Assembly: GCA_964403505.1 (NCBI GenBank)
Contig: CAYOFP010000006.1
Coordinates: forward strand, 1-64,000
Direction: 5' to 3'
DNA: 64,000 nucleotides
From: CAKSEI01 sp964403505
GTDB lineage: Bacteria > Bacillota > Clostridia > Oscillospirales > CAG-272
Both the position numbers and the translations under genes were made by a program. Numbering within the stretch: position 1 is the stretch's first letter; every line of letters begins with the position of its first letter. The notes below the pieces were generated by a model. It did no database searches, was not told where the DNA came from, and saw only the letters and a program-made list of their open reading frames with translations. Below, piece by piece: positions 52,951 through 62,411 of this stretch.

Positions 52951-53457
52951 TTATTTTTTTCCGTTTACAAATAAGCTTCCGCTTCCGCGGTCTATTGCGA
53001 CAATGCCTGTACGGCAAAGCTCTATGATATCATAAGACTTCATAATACCGATAAACGCATCGATCTTGGATGGGGATCCTGTACACTCGATGCACAGGGT
53101 TTCAGGCGAGAAATCAATGGTCTTTGCTCTGAAAATATCGGCAGTGGACATGATCTCCTGCTGTGTTGACTTATCATATCTAACCTTTATGAGCATCATT
53201 TCACGCTCGATCGAGCGATCGGGATCGAGTAACTCGACTTTTTTGACATTATGAAGCTTTCTTAACTGATTCAGCATCTGCGCCCTTGCATATCCATCTC
53301 CGCTCATGGAAATAGTGATACGGGAAAAATCTGGATTTTCCGTTTCACCGACGGTGAGCGCATCGATATTAAAGCCGCGCCGTGTAAACATGCTCGTAAC
53401 ACGAGTCAGAACGCCGAATTGGTTATCGACATAAACCGCAATAACAAATTTATTCAT
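52951..53457 (-). CDS. ilvN: Acetolactate synthase small subunit
   Basis: A 168-residue regulatory subunit. It has an N-terminal ACT domain (AVYVDNQFGVLTRVTSMFTRRGFNIDAL), the typical DPDRSIEREMMLIKV linker, and a C-terminal domain ending FIGIMKSYDIIELCRTGIVAIDRG. It confers feedback inhibition by valine on IlvB in the family. It overlaps ilvB by 8 bases, as expected for a fixed complex. Confidence 0.96.
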   Translation of the reverse strand: MNKFVIAVYVDNQFGVLTRVTSMFTRRGFNIDALTVGETENPDFSRITISMSGDGYARAQMLNQLRKLHNVKKVELLDPDRSIEREMMLIKVRYDKSTQQEIMSTADIFRAKTIDFSPETLCIECTGSPSKIDAFIGIMKSYDIIELCRTGIVAIDRGSGSLFVNGKK

Positions 53458-55132
53458 GGAGCGCCTCCTCCTTTGTAGCTATCATATCGTCTATTGATCC
53501 TCCCGGGGGAAGCATGGGAAGAACGAATTCATCCTTATCTATCAGACAGTCGATGACAGTCGGCGATTGAGTTTCAAAGGCCTCAGAAAACGCCTTATCA
53601 AAATCGTCTTTTGTCGATACACGGTATCCCTTAGCGCCGAATGCCTCGGCTAATTTTACAAAATCAGTTTTTCTGATACCTAAATTCGTGTTTGAATACC
53701 GCTTGCCGTAAAAGAGCGTCTGCCATTGACGGACCATTCCGAGAACGCCGTTATTGACAATAACAACAGTTAACGGTAAATTATAAGATACAGCTGTTGC
53801 AAGTTCGTTTAAATCCATGCCGAAGCTGCCGTCGCCGGTGATGAGAACCGTATGCTTTCCTGTCGCAACAGCGCTGCCGATCGCAGCGCCGAGACCAAAT
53901 CCCATTGTTCCGAGACCGCCGCTGGAAACGAAAGTTCTCGGTTTTACGAATTTATAATACTGCGCCGCCCACATCTGATGCTGACCGACGTCCGTCGCAA
54001 GAGGCGTATCGTCCGCTGTATATTTATTGATAACATCGAACAATGTCTTCGGTGTTAATTTATCAGTCGGTGCGAGCAAGCTCATTTCCTTCTCACGAAG
54101 CTCTCTCACGCACTCGCTCCATTCCGGATGCTTATGTGCGTGCACCTGCTCGACGATCTTTTCAAGAGAAGCCGCAGTATCGCCGCAAATTCCGACGTCA
54201 ACATCGATATTCTTATTCAGCTCGGCAAAGTCTACATCGAGATGAATGAATCTCGCATTCTCCGCATATTTTTGCTTATTACCCGTCGCACGGTCGCTGA
54301 ATCGGACACCGACCGCAAAAACGAGATCGGCTTTGCTTTGTGCCATAGAGGAAGCATATTGTCCGTGCATACCCTGCATGCCGAGGAATCGTTCGCTGTC
54401 GGACGGAAGAGCCCCGAGACCCATGAGCGAACATCCGATATATGCGTCGATCTTATCAGCAAGCGCAAGCACCGACTCCCATGTTTTCGAGCCGATAACG
54501 CCACCACCGATGTAAATATACGGTCTTTGTGACTGATCGATAAACGACACTGCACGTGTGACCAGGTCTTCATCTGCTGTCGGGTTATCCTCAAAGCTGA
54601 CCACCTTTTCAGGTTCGTATTCAGCACATGCGATCTGAACGTCTTTCGGCACGTCAATGAGAACCGGTCCCGGACGTCCCGATTTTGCAATACGGAATGC
54701 CTCCCGTATCACATCTGCGAGTTTATTTACATCATTTACAAAGAAATTATGCTTGGTAATAGGTAACGTAATGCCTGTGATATCTATTTCCTGGAAACTG
54801 TCACGGCCGATCAGGTCACATGATACGTTTCCCGTTATGGCGACCATCGGCACAGAGTCCATCATGGCAGTCGCTATTCCCGTAACGAGGTTTGTAGCGC
54901 CGGGACCCGATGTGGCGATGACAACGCCGACCTTGCCGGTCGAGCGTGAATAGCCGTCCGCTGCGTGAGCAGCTCCCTGCTCATCTGCGGTTAATATATG
55001 ATTGATTCTATCCTTAGCCTGATATAATGAATCGTACAGGTTTAAAACTGCGCCGCCGGGATATCCGAAGACGGTGTCAGTTCCCTGTTCGATCAGTGTT
55101 TCTACTATAATTTGTGAACCCGGTATTTTCAC
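53450..55132 (-). CDS. ilvB: Acetolactate synthase large subunit
   Basis: A 560-residue ThDP/FAD enzyme joining pyruvate or 2-oxobutyrate, first common BCAA step. It has IVETLIEQGTDTVFGYPGGAVLNLYD, the ThDP glutamate in TADEQGAAHAADGYSRSTGKVG, and the ThDP-binding ITGDGSFGMDLNELATAV with its NNGVLGMVRQWQ. I chose GTG 55132 because AAGGAG lies 8 bases upstream and VKIPGSQIIVETL aligns with family starts. The gene starts 13 bases after leuA. Confidence 0.96.
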   Translation of the reverse strand: MKIPGSQIIVETLIEQGTDTVFGYPGGAVLNLYDSLYQAKDRINHILTADEQGAAHAADGYSRSTGKVGVVIATSGPGATNLVTGIATAMMDSVPMVAITGNVSCDLIGRDSFQEIDITGITLPITKHNFFVNDVNKLADVIREAFRIAKSGRPGPVLIDVPKDVQIACAEYEPEKVVSFEDNPTADEDLVTRAVSFIDQSQRPYIYIGGGVIGSKTWESVLALADKIDAYIGCSLMGLGALPSDSERFLGMQGMHGQYASSMAQSKADLVFAVGVRFSDRATGNKQKYAENARFIHLDVDFAELNKNIDVDVGICGDTAASLEKIVEQVHAHKHPEWSECVRELREKEMSLLAPTDKLTPKTLFDVINKYTADDTPLATDVGQHQMWAAQYYKFVKPRTFVSSGGLGTMGFGLGAAIGSAVATGKHTVLITGDGSFGMDLNELATAVSYNLPLTVVIVNNGVLGMVRQWQTLFYGKRYSNTNLGIRKTDFVKLAEAFGAKGYRVSTKDDFDKAFSEAFETQSPTVIDCLIDKDEFVLPMLPPGGSIDDMIATKEEALHE

Positions 55133-55145
55133 TTTTATCGCTCCT

Positions 55146-56813
55146 TTATATTGTTCTGTTGATTGCGCTGACGAGTGCATTGATTGATGCGACGATGATA
55201 TCGCTGTCGACGCCTGCGCCCCAAACGATCTTTCCGTTATCGTTCATTTTGATTGCGACATATGAGCCTGCGTGAGCATTTGATTTTTCGCTCAGCGCTT
55301 GTTCGGTATAGCTCTCGAGGGTATATATATTGCCTATGATCGAGCGTATCGCATTATTGACCGCATCGAGACGGCCGTTGCCGGTCGCAGTAGCAACGCA
55401 CTCTTTTCCGTCGTAGTTTGCCGTGACAGTTGCGGTAATGCCGTTTTCCTGCTTGAAGTGTGCCTCGAGGATATCAAAACGGCCCTTGACATTAATATAA
55501 TCACGCTCAAAAATAGCAAATACCTCGTTCGGTTTAAGCTCTTTATGCTCATGGTCGGATATGCTCTTTACATGGTAACCGAAATCCTCACGCATCTTCG
55601 GCGGTAAATTGTAAGAATACTGTGTTTCGAGAATATATCCGATTCCGCCTTTTCCGGATTGTGAATTAATGCGTATCACGTCCGCCTCATACACTCTTCC
55701 GATATCGCACGGATCAATAGGAAGATACGGCACTGTCCAGTGCTCGGTATTCTTTTCCTCTCTCCACTTCATGCCCTTTGATATGGCATCCTGATGAGAA
55801 CCGCTGAAAGCGGCAAAGACGAGCTGTCCGCTGTACGGCTGACGCTCATATACACGCATTCCTGTGACCTTTTCATATATCTCCGTAATAGCAGGAAGGT
55901 CAGAAAAATCAAGCTCGGGATCAACACCCTGTGAATACATATTGAGGGCGAGAGTGACAATGTCCACGTTTCCTGTGCGCTCGCCGTTTCCGAAAAGCGT
56001 TCCTTCGATCCTGTCTGCACCTGCGAGAAGTCCCATCTCACTGTCAGCGACGGCACAGCCTCTGTCGTTGTGCGGATGCAGAGAAATGATGAGGTTTTCT
56101 CTGTTATTCAGATTCTTGCACATATATTCGACCTGATTTGCGTATATATGCGGCATTGAATGTGAAACGGTAACAGGCAGGTTGATGATCACCTTATCAT
56201 CAGGCGTCGGCTGCCAGATATCAATGACGGCGTTGCATATCTCTGCGGCGAACTCCGGTTCTGTTCCCGTGAAGCTCTCGGGAGAATATTCAAATTTGAA
56301 ATTGCCGTCTGTTTTTGCCCGGTATTCCTTACAGAGCTTTGCTCCGAAGCAGGCGATATCTATAATTTCTTTCTTATCCTTCTTGAATACCTGCTCTCTC
56401 TGAGCGACGGAAGTCGAGTTATAAAGGTGAACGACAGCGTTTTTGGCACCCTTTATCGCCTCAAATGTTTTTGCAATAATATGCTCACGTGACTGAGTCA
56501 GCACCTGAATGGAAACATCATCCGGTATCATATCGTTCTCGATCAGCGTGCGGCAAAAATCATATTCAGTCTCGCTCGCAGCAGGAAATCCGATCTCTAT
56601 TTCCTTGAATCCTATATCAACGAGCACCTTGAAAAACTCAAGCTTCTCTTCGAGGCTCATCGGAACGATAAGCGCCTGATTTCCGTCACGAAGGTCGACA
56701 CTGCACCAAATAGGCGCCTTGTCTATATATTCCTTTTTTCTCCAGTCCATTTCCACGCCTTCGGCCGGAAAAAACTGTCTTATGTACTTTTCGGTATTCT
56801 TCATGTGCTGCAT
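55146..56813 (-). CDS. leuA: 2-isopropylmalate synthase (LeuA type 2)
   Basis: A 555-residue enzyme condensing acetyl-CoA with 2-oxoisovalerate to start leucine synthesis. The HMGL-like TIM barrel has CSVDLRDGNQALIVPM, SLHPHNDRGCAVADSEMGLLAGADRIEGTLFGNGERTGN spread over the family motif, and a C-terminal LeuA dimer/regulatory domain from about residue 430. The sequence is of the long LeuA2 group found in Corynebacterium and many Clostridia, distinct from the ~515-residue E. coli form. It is the first gene behind the leucine T-box. Confidence 0.96.
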   Translation of the reverse strand: MQHMKNTEKYIRQFFPAEGVEMDWRKKEYIDKAPIWCSVDLRDGNQALIVPMSLEEKLEFFKVLVDIGFKEIEIGFPAASETEYDFCRTLIENDMIPDDVSIQVLTQSREHIIAKTFEAIKGAKNAVVHLYNSTSVAQREQVFKKDKKEIIDIACFGAKLCKEYRAKTDGNFKFEYSPESFTGTEPEFAAEICNAVIDIWQPTPDDKVIINLPVTVSHSMPHIYANQVEYMCKNLNNRENLIISLHPHNDRGCAVADSEMGLLAGADRIEGTLFGNGERTGNVDIVTLALNMYSQGVDPELDFSDLPAITEIYEKVTGMRVYERQPYSGQLVFAAFSGSHQDAISKGMKWREEKNTEHWTVPYLPIDPCDIGRVYEADVIRINSQSGKGGIGYILETQYSYNLPPKMREDFGYHVKSISDHEHKELKPNEVFAIFERDYINVKGRFDILEAHFKQENGITATVTANYDGKECVATATGNGRLDAVNNAIRSIIGNIYTLESYTEQALSEKSNAHAGSYVAIKMNDNGKIVWGAGVDSDIIVASINALVSAINRTI

Positions 56814-56835
56814 GGTCTATTCCTTCCTTCGATAT

Positions 56836-56872
56836 AAAAAAATCTCTTTTATACTGTCATGTATAAAAGAGA
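56836..56872 (-). terminator. T-box regulated terminator before leuA
   Basis: A 12-bp stem TCTCTTTTATAC with its complement, a 6-base loop (56855-56860) and seven T on the minus strand. It competes with the T-box antiterminator. Confidence 0.92.
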
Positions 56873-57104
56873 CGAGTAAAAGCCACCCGCGGTACCACTC
56901 TTCTTAGTGCGTATGCGCTCACCTTATGCGTAGATACTACGCATTGCTCCTTAACGCGGTAGAACGTCCGTTCCTACTCTCTTTCTGAAATTTCGTACGG
57001 ATACTCAGGGAGGAGTTATCTCATATTCTGAATGCCGCATTACACCGAAAAGCGGCTCTCTGTAAAACAGAAATATGCATTTTTTCCCGTCATTGTATTT
57101 ATTA
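56836..57104 (-). promoter_or_regulatory. T-box leader (tRNA-Leu), specifier CTC
   Basis: A complete T-box riboswitch controls the leu-ilv operon. Stem I pairs ATATTTCTG with CAGAATAT, has the AGAGAG bulge and a CCGC/GCGG distal helix, and presents specifier CTC (57013-57015, Leu). Stem III is ATGCGTAG/CTACGCAT. The T-box core AGTGGTACCGCGGG lies in 56883-56903. Its UGGU would pair with a tRNA ending ACCA, which suits tRNA-Leu with A73. The terminator stem (56843-56854 with 56861-56872) is followed by seven T on the minus strand. Uncharged tRNA-Leu should allow read-through into leuA. Confidence 0.95.
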
Positions 57105-57110
57105 TTTTGT

Positions 57111-57139
57111 ATTTTAACACTTATTCGCTTTCCTGTCAA
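57111..57139 (-). promoter_or_regulatory. Promoter of the leu-ilv operon
   Basis: On the minus strand exact TTGACA (57139-57134), a 17-base spacer and TAAAAT (57116-57111). Transcription would start near 57104, just before stem I of the T-box. Confidence 0.85.
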
Positions 57140-57174
57140 GTATTTATAATGAAGATTTTTGAAAATAATCTTTT

Positions 57175-57230
57175 TGAGAAAAAAGTATATAAAGCAACAA
57201 TATTTTTAAAGCGTTATTTTATATACTTTT
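57175..57230 (-). terminator. Terminator of the his operon
   Basis: Perfect 13-bp AT-rich arms, 57181-57193 and 57218-57230 (AAAAGTATATAAA and complement), with a 24-base loop and TTTTTT after the stem on the minus strand. It overlaps the hisJ stop. The AT-rich stem may make it leaky. Confidence 0.72.
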
Positions 57231-58034
57231 CCCATACATACCATTCTTTCCCATACAAACGACCGAGGTAAAGCCGACGTTTTGTGAATAGCGCACAGCG
57301 TCATCAAACGCATATGCGACAGTATCGGCAGAATGAGCATCGCTCGATATAATGATCTCTCCGCCTTTATCGTGTATCGCCCGGAGTATCCACGGCGCAG
57401 GATAAGGTTCATGCTTATACCCACGGCCTATAGGTCCCGTATTCACCTCAAAAGGAATACCGAGAGGAATCAACTCATCAAGAGCTGAATAGACTGCCTC
57501 ACGATAGATATCGGAAACATCGGCAAATATGCCGTTCCTCTCACTGTATTTCGTGATTACATCAAAGTGTCCGATCACATCCGGACGTTCATTTTTAATA
57601 TATGAAGATAACGACGAATAGTAGTCACGTGCAAAATCATCATAGCTTCCGCCGTAGTGTTTATCGACCGCCGATATCAGAAGATCCGCACCGTCATCGA
57701 TAGGAAAATACACACCGTCTTTTTTCAGATAATGGATAGAGCCTATGACATAATCATAATCATCGCTTTCGTCGGTACAGTATAATTCATGCTCGATGCC
57801 GAGAAGAATGTCAATTTGACCCGAATACTTATCCTTGAGTCTGCGGATCTCGCTCTTATACAGCGGCGTTTTTTCCTGATACATACCGCACCCGTCATCA
57901 AAAGGCATAGCAGCGTGACCCGAGAAACCAATGGTATCAAGCCCGGCGTCAATCGCCGCCAGAACCATTTCCTCGGGCGTATTTTTTCCGTCGCAGAATG
58001 TCGTGTGGGTATGTATATTTGATCTTATAATCAT
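57219..58034 (-). CDS. hisJ: Histidinol-phosphatase, PHP family (HisJ/HisK)
   Basis: A 271-residue PHP-fold phosphatase for the histidinol-phosphate step. It has the metal motifs NIHTHTTFCDGKN, FSGHA, GIEHELY, IGSIHY, GHFDVI and SSDAHSADTVAYAFDDA. Bacillota often use this PHP enzyme instead of the HAD-type HisB-N domain, and hisB here indeed lacks that domain, so the pathway is complete. It is the last gene of the his operon and overlaps hisIE by 4 bases. Confidence 0.93.
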   Translation of the reverse strand: MIIRSNIHTHTTFCDGKNTPEEMVLAAIDAGLDTIGFSGHAAMPFDDGCGMYQEKTPLYKSEIRRLKDKYSGQIDILLGIEHELYCTDESDDYDYVIGSIHYLKKDGVYFPIDDGADLLISAVDKHYGGSYDDFARDYYSSLSSYIKNERPDVIGHFDVITKYSERNGIFADVSDIYREAVYSALDELIPLGIPFEVNTGPIGRGYKHEPYPAPWILRAIHDKGGEIIISSDAHSADTVAYAFDDAVRYSQNVGFTSVVCMGKNGMYGKSI

Positions 58035-58678
58035 TGAGTCATTTTTTCCTGCTTGACTTTTTTATCGATCACATGACGGGATGCGAGCTCGTCATAGATA
58101 TCCTCGAGGGATATCCCCATCTCTATCATCAGAACCATCACATGATATGCGAGGTCGGCGATCTCATACACAGTCTCTTTCTTATCATTTGCTTTTCCGG
58201 CTATGATGACCTCTGTCGACTCCTCGCCTACCTTTTTGAGTATCTTATCCATACCCTTTTCAAACAGGTAAGTAGTATATGAGCCTTCTTTTTTCTCGGT
58301 CTTTCTGCCCTTGATCAGTTCCATAAGGGCATCAAGCGAGAAAGGAGCGTCTCCGTACACATCGTTAAAGAAACAGCTCTCGCTTCCCGTGTGGCATGCA
58401 GGACCGTCCTTTATTACTTTTACTACAAGAGCATCATAATCGCAGTCAGCGCTGATGCTTACGATATGCTGATAATTTCCGCTCGTCTCGCCTTTCAGCC
58501 ACAATTCGTTTCTTGAACGGCTGAAGAAACAAGTCAGACCCTTTTCAAGGGATATTTGAAGGCTCTCCCTATTCATATAAGCAAGGGTAAGCACCTGATT
58601 GCTTTTCGCATCGACTACAATGGCGGGTATCAATCCTTTATCGTCAAAACGCAGTTTTTCAATATCAAACATTATCAT
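58031..58678 (-). CDS. hisIE: Phosphoribosyl-AMP cyclohydrolase/ATP pyrophosphohydrolase
   Basis: A 215-residue bifunctional enzyme for the second and third histidine steps. The N-terminal HisI domain has LTLAYMNRESLQISLEKGLTCFFSRSR, LWLKGETSGNYQHIVSI and DCDYDALVVKV with its zinc Cys. The C-terminal HisE domain (about 112 on) has the all-helical VGEESTEVIIAGKANDKKETVYEIADLAYHVMVLM motif. It overlaps hisF and hisJ by 4 bases. Confidence 0.96.
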   Translation of the reverse strand: MIMFDIEKLRFDDKGLIPAIVVDAKSNQVLTLAYMNRESLQISLEKGLTCFFSRSRNELWLKGETSGNYQHIVSISADCDYDALVVKVIKDGPACHTGSESCFFNDVYGDAPFSLDALMELIKGRKTEKKEGSYTTYLFEKGMDKILKKVGEESTEVIIAGKANDKKETVYEIADLAYHVMVLMIEMGISLEDIYDELASRHVIDKKVKQEKMTQ

Positions 58679-59433
58679 ATCCTCACGGAAATTCCGTTTT
58701 CTTTCAATGTATTTTTTAATTCGGGAATTGTTACCTCTCCGAAATGGAATATCGACGCCGCAAGTCCGGCACTAATATCGGGTATCTCCCGGAACAGCTC
58801 GACAAAATCACCGCTTCCTCCTGCGCCGCCCGAAGCGATAACGGGAACATTCACCCACTCGCAGACACGCTTTAACATCTCAATGTCAAAGCCGCCTTTC
58901 ACACCGTCTGTGTCAATAGAATTCAGCACGATCTCGCCTGCCCCTCGCTTGACGCCGTCTTTGATCCACTCGATCGCATCAAGTCCGGTGTTTTCCCTGC
59001 CGCCTTTTGCAAAAACGGTGAATCTACCGTCTACCCGTTTGCAGTCGACCGACAGAACGACGCATTGGTTTCCGTACTTTTTTGCGGCGTCTGAAATGAG
59101 TTCGGGATTCCTTATAGCGCCCGAATTTACGCTGACTTTATCCGCACCGCATTTCAGTACCCGGTCAAAATCGTCGATGGAGTTGATTCCCCCTCCTACG
59201 GTAAGGGGAATAAACACTTTACTTGCAGTTTCACGCAGTATATCGGTAAATATCTTTCTCCCGTCGCTGGAGGCGGTAATATCGTAAAATACAAGCTCGT
59301 CCGCACCGTTTTCCGAATAATACTTCGCCAACTCTACGGGCGACGATATATCGGAAAGCGATGAGAAATTCACGCCCTTAACTACTCTCGAATCTCTGAC
59401 ATCGAGACAGGGTATAATCCTTTTTGTTATCAT
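58675..59433 (-). CDS. hisF: Imidazole glycerol phosphate synthase cyclase subunit
   Basis: A 252-residue TIM barrel. It has RIIPCLDVRDSRVVKGVNF with the catalytic Asp, DELVFYDITASSDGR, PLTVGGGINSIDDFDRVLKCGADKVSVNS and the second catalytic Asp in LNSIDTDGVKGGFD. It uses ammonia delivered by HisH to form the imidazole ring. Overlaps by 4 bases with hisA and hisIE. Confidence 0.97.
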   Translation of the reverse strand: MITKRIIPCLDVRDSRVVKGVNFSSLSDISSPVELAKYYSENGADELVFYDITASSDGRKIFTDILRETASKVFIPLTVGGGINSIDDFDRVLKCGADKVSVNSGAIRNPELISDAAKKYGNQCVVLSVDCKRVDGRFTVFAKGGRENTGLDAIEWIKDGVKRGAGEIVLNSIDTDGVKGGFDIEMLKRVCEWVNVPVIASGGAGGSGDFVELFREIPDISAGLAASIFHFGEVTIPELKNTLKENGISVRI

Positions 59434-60143
59434 TTTGCCTCCGTTATTGCCTCGCCAAGGTCGATCGCACCGGTATAATACGCTTTTCCGATAATAGCAC
59501 CGTAAAGTCCCATCTCTTTCAAAGCCTTTATGTCATTCATATCCGAGACTCCGCCCGAGGCGATGATATCGACAGAATATTTCTCTGATAAGTGCTTATA
59601 TAATTCGAGATTCGTGCCCCTCATAGCGCCGTCTCTCGATATATCCGTACAGATAACGGTTGTTACACCGACACTCTGCATCTCGGAAAAGAAATCGTCG
59701 CAGCTGACCTCTGATTTTTCAAGCCAACCTTTGATTGCGACATATCCGTCCTTTATATCAGCGCCGACTGCGATCTTTTCACCGAAATTCCTTATCGCCT
59801 GTGACAGGAGAGCCTTATCCGATATTGCGGCAGTACCGAGTATCACCCTGCCGACACCGCACCCGAGATATCTTTCGATAACATCAAGCGTTCTGATCCC
59901 TCCGCCGACCTCGACAAAAAGTCCTGTCTCTTTTGCAAACGATTTTATTATATCAAAATTCGGCGTAGTTCCGTCACGTGCACCCTCGAGGTCGACTGTG
60001 TGAAGAAATTTCGCGCCTCTATTCAAGAAATCATATGCGATATCGATCGGATTGTCGCTGTAAACCGTCATTTCATTGTAATCGCCCTTATATAATCGGA
60101 CAGCCTTACCGTCATATAAGTCTATTGCAGGAAATATATTCAT
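59430..60143 (-). CDS. hisA: ProFAR isomerase HisA
   Basis: A 237-residue TIM barrel with IFPAIDLYDGKAVRLYKGDY (catalytic Asp), VEVGGGIRTLDVIERYLGCGVGRVILGTAA and CTDISRDGAMRGTNLELY (second Asp), then IIASGGVSDMNDI. It isomerises the aminoaldose intermediate and is paralogous to hisF, which follows. Overlaps hisH by 4 bases. Confidence 0.97.
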   Translation of the reverse strand: MNIFPAIDLYDGKAVRLYKGDYNEMTVYSDNPIDIAYDFLNRGAKFLHTVDLEGARDGTTPNFDIIKSFAKETGLFVEVGGGIRTLDVIERYLGCGVGRVILGTAAISDKALLSQAIRNFGEKIAVGADIKDGYVAIKGWLEKSEVSCDDFFSEMQSVGVTTVICTDISRDGAMRGTNLELYKHLSEKYSVDIIASGGVSDMNDIKALKEMGLYGAIIGKAYYTGAIDLGEAITEAK

Positions 60144-60760
60144 CTGTCACCTCCGAGCTCACAAAATGCACGCAGTATCCTCATACCGACTTCTCCGCTT
60201 TTCTCGGGATGAAACTGACATCCGAAAACATTATCCTTAAAGGCAGCAGCAGTGACATCGATGCCGTATTCTGCGCTCGCAGAGAGCTCTTCTCTTTTAC
60301 CGGATGCATAATATGAGTGAACGAAATATACATGCTCTCCGTCTTTGATATACTTAAATATCGGACAATCTCCATATAGCTTCAGAGAATTCCAGCCCAT
60401 ATGCGGAATATCAAGTGCAGGATCGATACTTCCCTCGAGAGGTACGACCTCACCCGAGAGCAATCCGAGGCCGCTATGCTCGCCGTATTCATGGCTTTTT
60501 TCAAAAAGCATCTGCATGCCGAGACATATTCCGAGCAGGGGTTTTCCGTTTTTTGCCTCGTCTATGACGACTTTATCAAGTCCGGTATCACGAAGCTTTT
60601 TAATCGCATCGCCGAAAGCGCCGACCCCCGGCAAAATGATTCTGTCGCTTTTTCTTATTATATCGGCATCACCCGTAATTACGGCATCTTCACCGATGAA
60701 TTCAAGCGACGAACACAGAGAAAATAAATTACCTACTCCGTAATCAATGATCGCTAACAT
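60140..60760 (-). CDS. hisH: Imidazole glycerol phosphate synthase amidotransferase subunit
   Basis: A 206-residue class I glutamine amidotransferase. It has IIDYGVGNLFSL at the N-terminus, ILPGVGAFGDAI, the nucleophile in GICLGMQMLF, HMGWNSL, HSYYA and the His/Glu pair in GCQFHPEKSGEVG. It supplies ammonia to HisF. It touches hisB by one base. Confidence 0.97.
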   Translation of the reverse strand: MLAIIDYGVGNLFSLCSSLEFIGEDAVITGDADIIRKSDRIILPGVGAFGDAIKKLRDTGLDKVVIDEAKNGKPLLGICLGMQMLFEKSHEYGEHSGLGLLSGEVVPLEGSIDPALDIPHMGWNSLKLYGDCPIFKYIKDGEHVYFVHSYYASGKREELSASAEYGIDVTAAAFKDNVFGCQFHPEKSGEVGMRILRAFCELGGDR

Positions 60761-61347
60761 TAAAGAACACCTTTCGTTGACGGTATCTCATCAGCCTTTG
60801 TCGGGTCGATGGCAACCGCACATTTCATTGTACGGGCAAATGATTTATATGCACCCTCGATAATGTGATGCGAGTTCTCACCGGCAAGATAGCGTATGTG
60901 GAGAGTAAGCTCTGCCTTACGAACAAATGCTGCAAAGAATTCACAAACAAGCTCACAGTCAAAATCACCGACCTTTTCGCTCGGGATGTCAAGTGAATAT
61001 GCAAGATACGCCCTGCCGGAAATATCGACAGCCGTCATAACGAGCGCTTCGTCCATGGGAATAACGGTATGTGCATATCTGTTGATACCTCGCATATCGG
61101 AAAGAGCCTCTTTTATTGCCATTCCGAGACAAATGCCGACATCCTCGACCGTGTGGTGATAATCGACATTTGTATCGCCCTTTGCATTTACTGTCAGGTC
61201 AAACGAGGCGTGCTTTGCAAAAAGGGTCAGCATATGGTCAAGAAAACCGATGCCGGTGTTTATATCACTCTTTCCGCTACCGTCCAACGCAAGAGAAAGG
61301 GCGATATCCGTTTCTGCAGTCTTTCTTTTGATCTCTGAATATCTCAT
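60760..61347 (-). CDS. hisB: Imidazoleglycerol-phosphate dehydratase
   Basis: A 195-residue monofunctional IGPD. It has the manganese motifs GIGFLDHMLTLFAKHASFD and DYHHTVEDVGICLG, plus the second-half pair CELVCEFFAAFVRKAELTLHI and ENSHHIIEGAYKSFARTMK. The N-terminal phosphatase domain of the enterobacterial HisB is absent, which fits the separate HisJ in the operon. Confidence 0.97.
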   Translation of the reverse strand: MRYSEIKRKTAETDIALSLALDGSGKSDINTGIGFLDHMLTLFAKHASFDLTVNAKGDTNVDYHHTVEDVGICLGMAIKEALSDMRGINRYAHTVIPMDEALVMTAVDISGRAYLAYSLDIPSEKVGDFDCELVCEFFAAFVRKAELTLHIRYLAGENSHHIIEGAYKSFARTMKCAVAIDPTKADEIPSTKGVL

Positions 61348-62411
61348 TTGATTTCCTCCGGAATTTCCTTGATTTTTTCCATCATAAAGTCCATCTGATC
61401 GTTTCTTCCGATGGTGATCCTGACATAGTCTTTAATTCGGTCTACGTTAAAATGTCTGACCAAAACACCGCGTTTTTTTAACTCGAGATACAGACGCTCT
61501 CCGCTGATACCGTTTCTTTTGGCAAAAAGGAAGTTTGCCTTTGACGGTAAAACCTCAAAGCCGAGCTCTGAGAGAGCGTTATATGTATACTCACGTGTTC
61601 TCTCGATATCATTACAGCATTTCTGATAATATTTTTCGTCTGCTACCGCCGCTATACCGGCGACAAGAGTGAGCCGATCGATATTATACGGATTTGTAGA
61701 ATATCTGAGCAGTTCAAGGTCGGAAATGATGCCTTCCGAGGCAAACGCATATCCGAGCCTTGCGCCCGCCATAGAACGGGACTTTGAATATGTACGCACC
61801 ACAAGAAGATTATCGTATTTATCGATTAACGGCAGGGCGCTCTCCGCTCCGAAATCGACATATGCCTCGTCAATGACGACGATATTGTCTCTGTTATTTT
61901 GTAAGATAGATTCTATCTCTTTAAGCGATAAGCACAGACCCGTCGGTGCATTGGGGTTTGCAATGAATATCGTACCCCGAAGACCGAAATAGTCTTTCGG
62001 ATCGACTGAAAAGTCATCTCTCAGGGGGATTTCGGTATATCGGACGCTGTTAAACTTTGCAAAAACGCTGTAAAACCCATATGTGATATCCGGGAAGTAT
62101 GCCGGTGTTTTCTCATCGCAAAAAGCAGAGAAAGCAAAATTCAAAATATCGTCAGAACCGTTTGCAAGGTATATGTTTTCCCTCTTTACCCCGTACAGCG
62201 AGGAAAGAGCATCTTTCAGAGTTTTGCATTCGGGGTCGGGATATAGGCGCAGATCGGATATTTGTGTAGCGTCTATCGCACCGATAACCGTTTCCGACGG
62301 CGGATAGGGAGACTCATTGGTATTTAATTTGACATACTCCTTATCCTGCGGCTGTTCTCCGGGTACATACGGCTCAAGTGAATTATATTTACATGAAAGA
62401 AATCTGCTCAT
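61344..62411 (-). CDS. hisC: Histidinol-phosphate aminotransferase
   Basis: A 355-residue class I/II aminotransferase. It has KLNTNESPYPPSE, LANGSDDILNFAF, NPNAPTGLCLS, VIDEAYVDFG and the PLP-Lys region RTYSKSRSMAGARLGYA. The Arg in RITIGRNDQMD near the C-terminus binds the substrate phosphate region. It converts imidazole-acetol phosphate to histidinol phosphate. Confidence 0.96.
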   Translation of the reverse strand: MSRFLSCKYNSLEPYVPGEQPQDKEYVKLNTNESPYPPSETVIGAIDATQISDLRLYPDPECKTLKDALSSLYGVKRENIYLANGSDDILNFAFSAFCDEKTPAYFPDITYGFYSVFAKFNSVRYTEIPLRDDFSVDPKDYFGLRGTIFIANPNAPTGLCLSLKEIESILQNNRDNIVVIDEAYVDFGAESALPLIDKYDNLLVVRTYSKSRSMAGARLGYAFASEGIISDLELLRYSTNPYNIDRLTLVAGIAAVADEKYYQKCCNDIERTREYTYNALSELGFEVLPSKANFLFAKRNGISGERLYLELKKRGVLVRHFNVDRIKDYVRITIGRNDQMDFMMEKIKEIPEEIK

